A stretch of DNA of 64,000 bases. Origin: CAVVTR01 sp963751245. GTDB taxonomy: Bacteria > Acidobacteriota > Thermoanaerobaculia > Thermoanaerobaculales > Thermoanaerobaculaceae. This document shows positions 1 to 8,942 of this stretch, piece after piece. A model generated the notes under the pieces. It was not told the DNA's origin and made no database searches. It saw only the letters and a list, made by a program, of their open reading frames with translations. The stretch is from NCBI GenBank assembly GCA_963751245.1, contig CAVVTR010000007.1, positions 492,045 to 556,044 of the forward strand. Reading direction: 5' to 3'. The stretch's first letter is position 1; each line of letters begins with the position of its first letter. Made by a program: the position numbers and the translations under genes.

Positions 1-956
1 AGATGGGGCAGGGCAACCTGGCCGCGGCCCGGACCATCGCCGCCGAGGCGCTGGGCGTGGAGCCCTCCCGGGTCGAGGTGTGGCAGCCGGATACCACCAC
101 CGTGGCCGACTCCGGACCCACCGTGGCCTCCCGCGGGGCGCACATGTCGGGGATGGCCATCCTGGACGCCGCGGCTCGGCTGCGCCGCCGCCTGGACCCC
201 GTGGCGGCGGAGCTGCTCGGCTGCGGGACCGGCGAGGTGCGGCTCGGCGGCGGGGACGCCTGGGTGGCCTCCGAGCCTTCCCGCCGGGTGCCGCTGGAGC
301 GGGTGGCCGGGGAGATGTCCGCCCGCCGGATCGAGACCATCGCCACGGGGTGGCACCGTTCGCGTCCCCGGCGGTTCGACCCCGAGACCGGCCGTGGGGC
401 GCCCTACGAGTTCTACGCCATGGCGTGCCACGTGGCCGCGGTGACGGTGGACGCCGAGCTCGGGCTGGTGCGGGTGGAGGCGGTGACCGCCTGCCACGAC
501 GTGGGTCGCGTCATCCACCGCGACGCCCTGGAAGGCCAGATCCAGGGCGGCGTGGTCCAGGGGGCCGGCTGGGCGCTCACCGAAAAGCTCGCCCTCGACC
601 GCGGCGTCCTCACCAACCCCGGTTTCACCGACTACCTCATCCCTACAGCCGCCGACGCGCCCGAGGTGCGGATCGTCCTGCTGGAGAGCAACGGCACCGC
701 GGGCCCCTTCGGCGCCAAGGGAATCGGCGAGCCCTCGTTCATCCCCACCGCGGCCGCGGTGCGAAACGCCGTGTGCGACGCGCTCGGCGTGGAGATCGAC
801 ACCGTCCCGCTGACCCCGCCGGTGATCGTGGACGCTCTCGGCGACCGGCATCCCCTCGCGTGGGTGCTCGAGGAGCCGGCCGCCGCAGGGGTGCAGCCCG
901 CCTCCGTGGGCGCCGGGGCGGAGCGCGGGCGCGGCGGAGCCGGAAGCGGGGCCTGA
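1..956 (+). CDS. Xanthine dehydrogenase-type molybdenum-binding subunit, C-terminal part (cut by window edge)
   Basis: C-terminal ~317 residues of a molybdenum hydroxylase large subunit; the 5' end lies outside the window. The first visible residues are MGQG, which in this family sit internally beside the Mo-cofactor pocket, so the Met is not a start. Near the end is GAKGIGE, whose last residue matches the catalytic Glu that activates the Mo-bound water or hydroxide. The next gene begins 3 nt downstream and carries its own complete Mo domain, so two Mo subunits are adjacent. By context it hydroxylates a purine or related N-heterocycle in the cytoplasm. Family assignment is secure; the substrate is inferred. 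Confidence 0.85.
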   Translation, partial: MGQGNLAAARTIAAEALGVEPSRVEVWQPDTTTVADSGPTVASRGAHMSGMAILDAAARLRRRLDPVAAELLGCGTGEVRLGGGDAWVASEPSRRVPLERVAGEMSARRIETIATGWHRSRPRRFDPETGRGAPYEFYAMACHVAAVTVDAELGLVRVEAVTACHDVGRVIHRDALEGQIQGGVVQGAGWALTEKLALDRGVLTNPGFTDYLIPTAADAPEVRIVLLESNGTAGPFGAKGIGEPSFIPTAAAVRNAVCDALGVEIDTVPLTPPVIVDALGDRHPLAWVLEEPAAAGVQPASVGAGAERGRGGAGSGA

Positions 957-958
957 AG

Positions 959-3592
959 GTGCCCACCCTCGAGCTGACGATGAACGGCCGGGCCGCCTCG
1001 GTGGAGTACGAGGAGGGAGCGACCCTCCTCGACGTCCTCCGCGAGGAGTGCGGCCTGATCGCCGCGAAGGAAGGGTGCTCGCAGGGGTTCTGCGGCGCGT
1101 GCACGGTCCTCGTGGACGGCCGTCCGGTGGTGGCGTGCCAGAAGACCCCGGAGGCCGTGGCGGGCCGCGAGGTCACGACCCTGGAGGGGGTTCCCGCCGC
1201 GCAGCGGGAGCTCGTCGCCCGCGCCTTCGTCCAGGAGGGTGCGGTGCAGTGCGGGTTCTGCACCCCGGGGCTGGTGATGCGCACGCTCTCGCTGCTGCGC
1301 CGCGGGCGGGGCCGGGACCGCGAGGCCGTGGCGCGGGCGCTGTCCGCCCACCTGTGCCGCTGCACCGGCTACCAGCGGGTCTTCGACGCCGTGGCCACGG
1401 CGGCCGACGCGTGGGAGACGGGGGACGACGGCGGCGGGAAACCCCCGCGCCGCGCCGACTTCTTCGGCGCCGGCACGGTTCCTCCCGTGGAGCGGCCCCA
1501 CGGGGTGGGCGCGTCGGAGCCCCGCTACCGGGGGCTCGACCTCGCCCTCGGCGAGCGCCCCTTCGTCGCCGACATGCGGATCCCCGGCATGCTGCACGCG
1601 GCGGTGGTGCTCTCGGGCCACCCGCGGGCGCGGGTCGCCGCCATCGACCCGGGCCCGGCCCTGGCGGTCGACGGGGTCCGGCGGGTGCTCACGGCCACCG
1701 ACGTCCCCGGAGCGCGGCGGGTGGGGCTGGTGGTCCGGGACTGGCCTGTGTTCGTGGCCGAGGGGGAGGTGACGCGCTGCGTCGGCGACGTCCTCGCCCT
1801 CGTGGTGGCCGACTCCCAGGCCGGCGCGCGCCGGGGCGCGGCGGCGGTGCGGGTCGAGGCGGAGGTCCTGGAGCCCGTGACCAGCCCCGAGGCGGCGCTG
1901 GCGTCCGGGGCGCCGGCCATCCATCCGGGCGGCAACCTTCTGGAGGCCTGCGCCTACTCCAGGGGTGACGTGGATGCGGCTCTGGCCGGGTCGGCCCACG
2001 TGGTGCGCCAGCGCTTCACCACGCAGCGGATCGAGCACGCCTTCCTGGAGCCCGAGGCCTGCCTGGCGGCGCCGCGCGGTCGCGGCGCGAAGGTGTGGTC
2101 GCAGGGCCAGGGGGTCCACGAGGACCAGCTCCAGATCGCCGCGGTGCTGGGAGTGCCGCGCGAGGAGGTGGAGGTAGAGCTGGTGGCCACGGGGGGCGCG
2201 TTCGGCGGCAAGGAGGACCTCTCCATCCAGGCCCACACCGCCCTGGCCGCGGTCCTTCTCGGCCGCCCCGTGCGAACCGTGCTCACCCGCGAGCAGTCGA
2301 TGCTCGTGCACCCCAAGCGGCATCCCCTGACCCTGGAGTACGAGGCGGGGTGCGACGCCGGGGGGCGGCTCACCGCGGTGCGCGCCCGCATCGTGGGCGA
2401 CACGGGGGCCTACGCGTCGGTGGGTGCCAAGGTGCTGGAGCGCGCGGCCGGGCACGCCTGCGGGCCCTACCGCGTCGGCGCCGTGGACGTCGAGGCGCGC
2501 ACCGTCTACACCAACAATCCCCCCTCCGGGGCCATGCGGGGGTTCGGCGCCAACCAGGCCGCGTTCGCCATGGAGGGCGTGCTCGACATGCTTGCCGCCG
2601 CGGCGGGGCTGGACGGCTACGACATCCGCGAGCGCAACGTGCTGCGCCCCGGCGACCGTTTCGCGACGGGCCAGGTGATGACGGCGAGCTGCGGCGCCGC
2701 CGCCACCCTGGAGGCGGTCCGGGACGCCTACAAGGGCGCACGCTGGGCGGGGATCGCCTGCGGCATCAAGAACACCGGCATCGGCAACGGCCTCGCCGAC
2801 ACCGGCCGGGTCCTCCTGCGGGTCCTCGCCGGCGGGGGGATGGAGGTGCTCACCGGGTTCACCGAGATGGGGCAGGGGCTCTTCACCGTGCTCCGGCAGG
2901 TGGTCAGCCACGAGACCGGCCTCGACCCCGCGGTGATGCGCGTGGCGACCCGGAGCGAGCTCGCCGTGGAGTGCGGCATGACCACGGCCTCCCGGGCCAC
3001 CGCCCTGGCCACGCTGGCGGCCCAGCGCGCCGCCCGGCGGCTGGCCGCGGACCTTGCCGGCGGCGCCCTCGCGGCCCTCGCCGGCCGCGAGTACCACGGC
3101 GAGTACGTGTGCGACTTCACGGTCCCCCCCGGCACGCCGGGGGACAACCCCATCACCCACATGACGTTCGGCTACGCAACCCAGGTCGTGATCCTGGGCG
3201 GCGACGGCCGCATCGACCGTGTCGTGGCGGCCCACGACGTCGGCCGGGCCATCAACCCGCTCGCGTGCGCCGGCCAGATCGAGGGCGCCGTGCACATGGG
3301 CCTGGGTTACGCGCTCACCGAGGACCTGCCCTGCCCCGGGGGGCGCCCGGCCTCGCTTCTCCTTCGCGACCTGGGCATCGTCCGCGCCGACGCCATGCCC
3401 GAGGTGGAGGTCATCCTCCTCGAGGTACCGGACACCGTGGGCGGGTACGGCGCGAAGGGGGTCGGCGAGATCGGCCTGGTGCCGACGGCCGGCGCGGTGG
3501 CGGGAGCCCTGGCGGCCTTCGACGGCGTGCGGCGCACGGCGCTGCCGATGCGCGACGCGGCGCGGCGGAGCCTGCCCCGCCGCCCACGCTGA
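959..3592 (+). CDS. Selenium-dependent xanthine dehydrogenase, fused 2Fe-2S and molybdopterin domains (XdhD-like)
   Basis: About 877 residues. The N-terminus is a two-cluster 2Fe-2S module: Cys40, 45, 48 and 60 for the plant-type cluster and Cys98, 101, 133 and 135 (QCGFC, CRC) for the second. From about residue 170 a complete Mo-cofactor domain follows, with GGAFGGKED, AMRGFGA and near the end GAKGVGE carrying the catalytic Glu. FeS-Mo fusion in one chain, without a FAD subunit, is typical of the Se-dependent XDH family (E. coli XdhD type), in which selenium is a labile ligand rather than selenocysteine; no in-frame TGA is needed. The GTG start at 959 keeps all of the FeS fold; ATG 980 is possible. 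Neighbours (SsnA, dihydropyrimidinase, YgeW, YgeY) are the usual partners of this enzyme. Confidence 0.88.
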   Translation: MPTLELTMNGRAASVEYEEGATLLDVLREECGLIAAKEGCSQGFCGACTVLVDGRPVVACQKTPEAVAGREVTTLEGVPAAQRELVARAFVQEGAVQCGFCTPGLVMRTLSLLRRGRGRDREAVARALSAHLCRCTGYQRVFDAVATAADAWETGDDGGGKPPRRADFFGAGTVPPVERPHGVGASEPRYRGLDLALGERPFVADMRIPGMLHAAVVLSGHPRARVAAIDPGPALAVDGVRRVLTATDVPGARRVGLVVRDWPVFVAEGEVTRCVGDVLALVVADSQAGARRGAAAVRVEAEVLEPVTSPEAALASGAPAIHPGGNLLEACAYSRGDVDAALAGSAHVVRQRFTTQRIEHAFLEPEACLAAPRGRGAKVWSQGQGVHEDQLQIAAVLGVPREEVEVELVATGGAFGGKEDLSIQAHTALAAVLLGRPVRTVLTREQSMLVHPKRHPLTLEYEAGCDAGGRLTAVRARIVGDTGAYASVGAKVLERAAGHACGPYRVGAVDVEARTVYTNNPPSGAMRGFGANQAAFAMEGVLDMLAAAAGLDGYDIRERNVLRPGDRFATGQVMTASCGAAATLEAVRDAYKGARWAGIACGIKNTGIGNGLADTGRVLLRVLAGGGMEVLTGFTEMGQGLFTVLRQVVSHETGLDPAVMRVATRSELAVECGMTTASRATALATLAAQRAARRLAADLAGGALAALAGREYHGEYVCDFTVPPGTPGDNPITHMTFGYATQVVILGGDGRIDRVVAAHDVGRAINPLACAGQIEGAVHMGLGYALTEDLPCPGGRPASLLLRDLGIVRADAMPEVEVILLEVPDTVGGYGAKGVGEIGLVPTAGAVAGALAAFDGVRRTALPMRDAARRSLPRRPR

Positions 3593-3605
3593 CCCGGCGG
3601 GCGCC

Positions 3606-4954
3606 TCAGGCCGGCGGCGTGCCCGGGACCACGGCGCCGTCCCGGACCATCCACTCGCCGCCGAGGAGCACCGCGCGGACCTCGAGCCCCGTGGTGAAGC
3701 CGGGGTAGGTCTCGTGGGCGTCGGCCACGGTGGAGACGACGGGCCGGCGCGGGCCGCCCGGGCGGAGGACCACGAGGTCGCCGTCGGCCCCGGGCGCGAG
3801 GGCGCCCCGGCGCGGGAAGACGCCGAGGAGGCGGGCGGGGGTCTCGGCGAGGAGCCGGACGAGCCCGGCGGCGCCGGTCCGCTCCAGCAGGAGCTCGAAG
3901 GCGAGGGGGACGAGGGCGCCGATCCCGGCGACCCCGCGGGGCACGCGGAGGGGGTCGTCGCGGTGGACGTCCTTGTCCGCCCGCGAGAAGGCGCAGTGGT
4001 CGGTGGCGAGGAGGTCGACTCCGCCCTCGCGGACGATCCCGAGGAGCGCGTCCCGGGTGGCGGCGGACCGCAGCGGGGGGGTGCACAGCCAGCGGTGCCC
4101 GTCCTCCCGCTCGAGCCAGGAGCCGTCGAGGGCGAGGTAGTGGGGCGCGGTCTCGCAGGTCACCGGAAGACGCCGCCGCGCCTCCGCCACGAGCCGCGCG
4201 CCCTCCGCGGTGGAGACGTGCACCACGTGGGTGCGGCACCCGGTGGCGGCAACCAGCTCCAGGACGCGGCGGATCGCCCCGGTCTCGGCCTCCTCGGGGC
4301 GCAGGAGAGGGTGTGAGGTGGGACGCCCGGGGCCGGCGAAGGCGCGTCCGGCCCGCTCGAGCACCGCGTCGTCCTCGCAGTGCAGGAGGAGGCGCGCGCC
4401 CAGGGCGGCAAGCCGGGTCATTACCTCGCGCAGCCGCCCGTAGTCCGTGTACAGCCCGGCGTCGCGGTAGGTGGTGTACAGCTTGAACGTGACGCACCCC
4501 CGCGCCACCAGGGCGGTGACCTCGTCCCAGTCCCAGGGCCACGCGGTGGGGGTGAGGTGGAACGCGATCCGGCACCGGGCGTGCCGGGCCCGGGCCCGGC
4601 AGCGCTCGAGGGCGGCGGTGGAGTCTCCCCCGGCTCCTGCGTTGCGAACCCCGCGAGGGTGGTGACGCCGGTGGGGAGGGCGGCCCGCGAGGCCGAGCCC
4701 CAGTCGTCGGCAAGAGGCACCCCGCCGATGGTGTCCGCGGCGTGCACGTGCACGTCGATCATCCCCGGCAGTACGAGGCAGCCGGTTGCGTCCACCATCT
4801 CCGCCGGGCCGGCCGCGAGGGCCGTGCCGACCGCGGCCACCGTGCCGTCCGCCACCAGCACGTCCGCATCGACGGGACCCGAAGGGGTGCACACCGTGCC
4901 CCCGCGGACGACGACGCGGGGACCGCCCCCGGCGAGGGGCGCCCGGGCCTCCAC
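3606..4954 (-). pseudogene. Dihydropyrimidinase / D-hydantoinase (HyuA-like), one-base frameshift
   Basis: Cyclic-amide hydrolase of the amidohydrolase superfamily that opens a hydantoin or dihydropyrimidine ring. The metal ligands are visible: HVH in the N-terminal strand, a Lys in TFKLYT for carboxylation, HCEDD, HVVHVS and ATDHC. The N-terminal ~107 residues (GTG at 4954) and the remainder lie in different frames. The join falls in a five-C run at 4627-4631 on the plus strand; adding one C restores a continuous protein of about 449 residues, reading EPGGDSTAALE across the junction. Everything else is intact, so a homopolymer error or very recent mutation is more likely than decay. The GTG start abuts the ssnA stop codon, so the two are co-transcribed and probably coupled. 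Confidence 0.85.
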
Positions 4955-6289
4955 CTAGAAGCGCTCCCACAGGGCGCGGGCCCGGTCGCGGGCCTCGGCG
5001 GCCAGGGCCTCCTCGTCGACGTCGATGCGCAGCCGGCGACCCTCCATGAGGAGGCGTCCGCCCACCACGGTGGTGTCCACGGTGGCCTGGGAGATGCCGA
5101 AGACGAGGTGGCCGGAGACGGTGGAGTCGTCCAGCGGTGTGGGAGGGTGGTAGTCGACCACCACGAGGTCGGCGGCGGCGCCGACACGGAGCTCGCCCAG
5201 GCCGAGCTCCGGCCAGAGGCGGGCGGCGACGGCGCGGTTCCCATGGACGAGGAGCGAGACGGTCTCGGCGAACCCCGCGGAGGGGTCCCCGGCAGCCAGG
5301 TGTCGGACCCACAGGGCCACCCGCAGCTCCTCGAGCATGTTCGTGGTCATGGCGTCGGTGCCCAGCCCCACCAGCACCCCCCGGGCCAGCATCGCCGGCA
5401 CGTCCGCCACCCCCACCGCGTTGTTCATGTTGGACTGGGGGTTGTGCACCACCGCGGTGCCCGTGCCGGCGAGGACGTCCATCTCCTCCTCGTCCACGTG
5501 GACGCCGTGGGCGGCGATGGTGCGGGGGCCGAGGACACCGGCTCGCAGCAGGCGCTCGGTGACGCGCACGCCGTAGGTGGCGAGGCTGTGCTCCTGGTCG
5601 GAGGCGGCCTCGGCGAGGTGGATGTGGAACCCCGCTCCGAGCTCCCGTCCCAGCGCGGCGGCCCGCTCGAGGGTGGCGGCGGAGAGGGTGAAGGCGGCGT
5701 GCAGCCCGAACAGCGCGGCCAGGTGCGCATCGGCCTCGCGGCGGCACGCGCGGATGAAGGCGGCGTTCTCCTCGAGCCCCGCCTCGGCGACCGCCGCGCC
5801 GTCGCGGTCCGAGACCTCGTAGCACAAAGCCGCGCGCACCCCCGTCCGCCGCACCGCGCCGGCGAGGACTTCCAGAGCGCCGGTGACGGCGGAGGGGCTC
5901 GCGTGGTGGTCCACAAGGGTGGTTGTGCCGTGGCGGATGGCCTCCACCAGCGCCACCAGGGCGGAGATGCGGCAGTCCTCCAGGGTGAGGCGGCGGTCCA
6001 GCCGCCACCACAGGTGCTCCAGCACCTCGCGGAAGTTCCGCGCCGGCTCGGCCCTGGTCAGGCCGCGCGCCAGGGTGCTGTAGAAGTGCGTGTGGGCGTT
6101 GATGAGGCCGGGCATCACGATGCGGCCGCCGGCGTCCACGACCCGCGTGCCGACGGGGGCGGTGACGGTGGCGCTGGGGGCCAGGGCGGTGATCACGCCG
6201 CCCTGGCAGAGGACGGCGTGGTCGGGGAGCACCCGGCCGGAGCCGCCCAGGGTCAGCACGGTGGCGTTGAAGATGAGCAGCGGTTCCAA
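4955..6289 (-). CDS. ssnA: SsnA-like amidohydrolase (putative aminohydrolase of the Se/purine cluster)
   Basis: About 444 residues, amidohydrolase superfamily (guanine deaminase / chlorohydrolase-like). It shows NAHTHF for the HxH metal pair, HIHLAEA and AAHGVH for further ligands and the catalytic His, and GLGTDAM for the metal-binding Asp. It probably hydrolyses an amino group or ring of a purine-derived intermediate; the exact substrate of SsnA is not settled. The start is a TTG at 6289 with GGGAGG five bases upstream; GTG 6295 in the same frame overlaps that ribosome site and is less likely. It lies between the DPD-like gene and the dihydropyrimidinase on the same strand, forming one operon read from the 8.8-kb divergent promoter region. 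Confidence 0.8.
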   Translation of the reverse strand: MEPLLIFNATVLTLGGSGRVLPDHAVLCQGGVITALAPSATVTAPVGTRVVDAGGRIVMPGLINAHTHFYSTLARGLTRAEPARNFREVLEHLWWRLDRRLTLEDCRISALVALVEAIRHGTTTLVDHHASPSAVTGALEVLAGAVRRTGVRAALCYEVSDRDGAAVAEAGLEENAAFIRACRREADAHLAALFGLHAAFTLSAATLERAAALGRELGAGFHIHLAEAASDQEHSLATYGVRVTERLLRAGVLGPRTIAAHGVHVDEEEMDVLAGTGTAVVHNPQSNMNNAVGVADVPAMLARGVLVGLGTDAMTTNMLEELRVALWVRHLAAGDPSAGFAETVSLLVHGNRAVAARLWPELGLGELRVGAAADLVVVDYHPPTPLDDSTVSGHLVFGISQATVDTTVVGGRLLMEGRRLRIDVDEEALAAEARDRARALWERF

Positions 6290-6318
6290 GGGCACCTCCC
6301 GGGTCGTTTCGCTCCGCC

Positions 6319-8802
6319 TCAGCCCCGGCGGCGCGCCGCCGCCTCGGCGGCGGTCAGCGGGCGCATCGAGAGGGCTCCGGCGAAGCACTGCAGCGTGCAG
6401 AAGGAGCAGCCCACGCAGCGGGCCGCGTCGGTGACCGGGAAGCCGTCGGCGTCGAGGGCGATGGCCTGGTAGGGGCAGCGCGTGCAGTTGCCGCAGCGCA
6501 CGCACATCCCGGGCTCGAGGGCCGACACCAGCCCCCCGGCGGGGAGGTCCTCGAACGGCGTCACCGGGGACGGCAGGGCGCACCCTACCAGCTCGGCCAC
6601 CGAGCGCATGCCGCGGGCCGCCATGAGGTGCGAGAGCCCCTCGTGGAGCTCGTCGACGATCTCCACGCCGTACTTCATCACCGCGCTGCACAGCTGCACC
6701 GAGCGGGCTCCGAGGGCAAGGAAGCGGGCCGCGGCCCTGTAGTCCATGACGCCGCCGTTGCCGGACACGACGACCCCGGCTCCGGAGACGTTCGCCACCG
6801 TCAGGTAGGAGATGGGCGCCACCCCGTCGCCGCTCATCCCCACAACGATCCCCTCGTCCCAGCCGCCGTCGGCGCGGGCGCGGAAGGCGAGGGTGGGGAA
6901 GGTGTTGGCCAGGGTGACGCCGGCCTTCGCCACGGGGAAGTCTTCGAGGACGGCGCGGACCGCGGCGACGATGGGCCCGATGGAGGTGACCGCGGCGGTG
7001 AGCTTGAAGAGCTTGGGCACGGCCGGGTCGGCGCCCTCCAGCACCCAGCGGACGATGGCGGCGGTGAGGGCGGCGTTCTGGGAGACGATGTCCCCCTCGG
7101 TGCCGTCGCCGCCCTGGGGGCAGGACAGGCTGTACTCGATGGCACAGGCCCCGGCCGCCTCGAGCTTGCGCGTGTTCGAGCGCCACACCTCGGCGTCGGC
7201 CTCGGCCCGCCCCGTCACCGGCCCGCCGGTGGAGGCCGCGGTGAGGCGGTCCGGGTACTCGCGGCGGAGCTGCTCCACCTCGCGGCAGACCCGGTCGAGG
7301 GGGTGCGAGGACACGTTGTCGCAGTTGGCGAAGGTGGTGGGGGAGAACGCCACCATGTAGGCGTCCGGGACGTGGATGGGGACGCCGTCGAACGCCGTCT
7401 TCATCACGCCGCCGGCCCACCCCGCCTCGTAGGCCCGCCGCATGGCCGCGTAGCCGTCGGTGGGGGGGGCGGCGGAGAGGAGCAGCGGCGAGGCGGTGGG
7501 GATGCCGAAGAAATCGGTGTCCAGGGGCACGGGCAGCCGGCGGTGTCCGCGCAGGAGCACGGGCCCGGACGGCGTGGCGCCGGGGCGGCCGGCCAGGAAA
7601 GCGTCCACCTCGGCCGCGGCGGCCTTGCCCGCTGCCACGGCCTCGACCACGGTGGTGGGTCCGGTGGCCACGTCGCCGGCGAAGAACACGCCCGCGGCTC
7701 CGGTGGGGCGCAGCGTCGCGTGCGCGCCGATGGCGACGACGACCACGTCCACGTCGGGGCGGATGCGCTCGCTGCCGGGGACGTCGGCGACGCTGGAGGG
7801 CGCGAAGTCGGCGCCGGGAGGCAGGCTCACCGAGACCAGGCGCAGGCCGGCAATGCCGCCGTCCCCGGCGAGGATCCCGGCGACGCGGACACGGCCGTCC
7901 ACGTGCACGCCGGCCCGCCGCAACGCCTCCCGCTCCCGCCCGGTGAGCGGCAGCTCGGGTCCGCTCTCCAGCGCCAGCATGGTCACCGAGGCGGCGCCGG
8001 CGGCGGCCGCCGCCTCGGCGCAGTCCGCCGCCACCGCGCCGCCGCCCACGACGGCCACACGCCGCCCGGCCACGGCGAGGGCGGCGGGGTTGGCCAGGAA
8101 CGCCCGGGCCGTCGCGGCCAGCTCCTCGCCCTCGATGCCCAGGGCGAGGGGGGCGTCGAGGCCGGTGGCCACGACCACGGCGGCGTAGCCGTTGGCGAGG
8201 AGCGCCCTGGGATCGAGGACCCGCGCGCCGGGCACGACCGTGACGGCGCCCAGGCCGGTGACGAAGTCGAGGTCTGCGCGCAGCGCCTCGGGCCGGAGCC
8301 GGAACGGGGGGATGAGCCCCGCCATGCCGCCGGCACGGTCGGTGGACTCGAGGACGTCGACGGTGTGTCCGAGCTGGCCCAGCACCGCAGCGGCGGCAAG
8401 CCCCGCCGGACCGCCCCCCACCACGGCGACGCGGCGGCCCGTGGCCTGCGCGGCGGAGAACTCCGGGATCACTCCGAGCTCCCGGGCCCGGTGCACGATG
8501 GTGGCCTGCACGGCCGGGATGTTCACCGGCGCGTCGAAGCCGGCACGGGAGCACGCCGCCTGGCAGTGGGTGTCCGGGCAGACCTCGCCGCACACGCCCC
8601 CCAGGGGGTTGGCCGCGAGGATGGCTGCGGCGGCCCGGCCGAAGTCCGCGGGGGCGCCCACGCGGACGGCCATGATGAAGTCGGCGGGCGAGCACGCCGC
8701 CGGACAGGCGCTCCGGCAGGGCTTCGTCGCGCAGTACTCGCACCGCTCCACCTCGGCGCGGAGCTGGGCGTCGGTGAGCACGGAACGGGACGTCGTACTC
8801 AT
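6319..8802 (-). CDS. Fused flavin/Fe-S oxidoreductase resembling dihydropyrimidine dehydrogenase (PreT-PreA order)
   Basis: 827 residues with the domain order of animal dihydropyrimidine dehydrogenase: an N-terminal Fe-S helical domain (CEYCATKPC, about 21-37), a GltD-like FAD/NAD(P) module with Rossmann motifs VVGGGPAGL (~130) and VVGGGAVAA (~250), a dihydroorotate-dehydrogenase-like FMN barrel (~400-715), and two 4Fe-4S clusters at the C-terminus (CVRCGNCTRC, CVGCSFCTLQC). It occupies the place of the large YgfK flavoprotein in E. coli-type clusters, but YgfK has the barrel first, so this is a different arrangement. In the loop after LSCP I see no Cys where pig DPD has its proton donor. It probably reduces a pyrimidine- or purine-derived ring with NAD(P)H. 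The ATG at 8802 has a GGGGGAAG ribosome site. Confidence 0.75.
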   Translation of the reverse strand: MSTTSRSVLTDAQLRAEVERCEYCATKPCRSACPAACSPADFIMAVRVGAPADFGRAAAAILAANPLGGVCGEVCPDTHCQAACSRAGFDAPVNIPAVQATIVHRARELGVIPEFSAAQATGRRVAVVGGGPAGLAAAAVLGQLGHTVDVLESTDRAGGMAGLIPPFRLRPEALRADLDFVTGLGAVTVVPGARVLDPRALLANGYAAVVVATGLDAPLALGIEGEELAATARAFLANPAALAVAGRRVAVVGGGAVAADCAEAAAAAGAASVTMLALESGPELPLTGREREALRRAGVHVDGRVRVAGILAGDGGIAGLRLVSVSLPPGADFAPSSVADVPGSERIRPDVDVVVVAIGAHATLRPTGAAGVFFAGDVATGPTTVVEAVAAGKAAAAEVDAFLAGRPGATPSGPVLLRGHRRLPVPLDTDFFGIPTASPLLLSAAPPTDGYAAMRRAYEAGWAGGVMKTAFDGVPIHVPDAYMVAFSPTTFANCDNVSSHPLDRVCREVEQLRREYPDRLTAASTGGPVTGRAEADAEVWRSNTRKLEAAGACAIEYSLSCPQGGDGTEGDIVSQNAALTAAIVRWVLEGADPAVPKLFKLTAAVTSIGPIVAAVRAVLEDFPVAKAGVTLANTFPTLAFRARADGGWDEGIVVGMSGDGVAPISYLTVANVSGAGVVVSGNGGVMDYRAAARFLALGARSVQLCSAVMKYGVEIVDELHEGLSHLMAARGMRSVAELVGCALPSPVTPFEDLPAGGLVSALEPGMCVRCGNCTRCPYQAIALDADGFPVTDAARCVGCSFCTLQCFAGALSMRPLTAAEAAARRRG

Positions 8803-8942
8803 GGGCTTCCCCCGAGAGGCAGGCTAACACACGGCACGCCGGCGCACCTCGGCCGGCTCCCTGGAGGATCGTCACCGTTGTGTCTGGTCTCGCCGGCGCG
8901 CCGGGGATAAGATGCCTCACCAGGGAGGAGCGACACGCCGCC
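8803..8942. promoter_or_regulatory. Divergent promoter region of the purine cluster
   Basis: This 140-bp gap separates the leftward operon (DPD-like, SsnA, dihydropyrimidinase) from the rightward operon (PLP enzyme, YgeY, YgeW, threonine-synthase-like). It must hold promoters for both. A perfect 12-bp palindrome CCGGCGCGCCGG at 8893-8904 sits just before TAAGAT (8908-8913), a fair -10 candidate for the rightward operon, so the palindrome could be an operator. I find no convincing -35 at the right spacing, and such palindromes arise easily at this base composition. Confidence 0.35.

Noticed and set aside
632..3295. Long open frame antisense to the xanthine dehydrogenase genes
   Set aside because: Low-complexity His/Gly/Arg-rich translation with no family features; it mirrors the codon bias of the real gene opposite.
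959..3592. Selenocysteine codon in the Se-dependent dehydrogenase
   Set aside because: No in-frame TGA exists; selenium in this family is a labile Mo ligand, not selenocysteine.
4627..4631. Programmed frameshifting to explain the split dihydropyrimidinase
   Set aside because: No slippery heptamer plus downstream structure typical of programmed shifts, and a similar one-base loss in cydA points to indel error.
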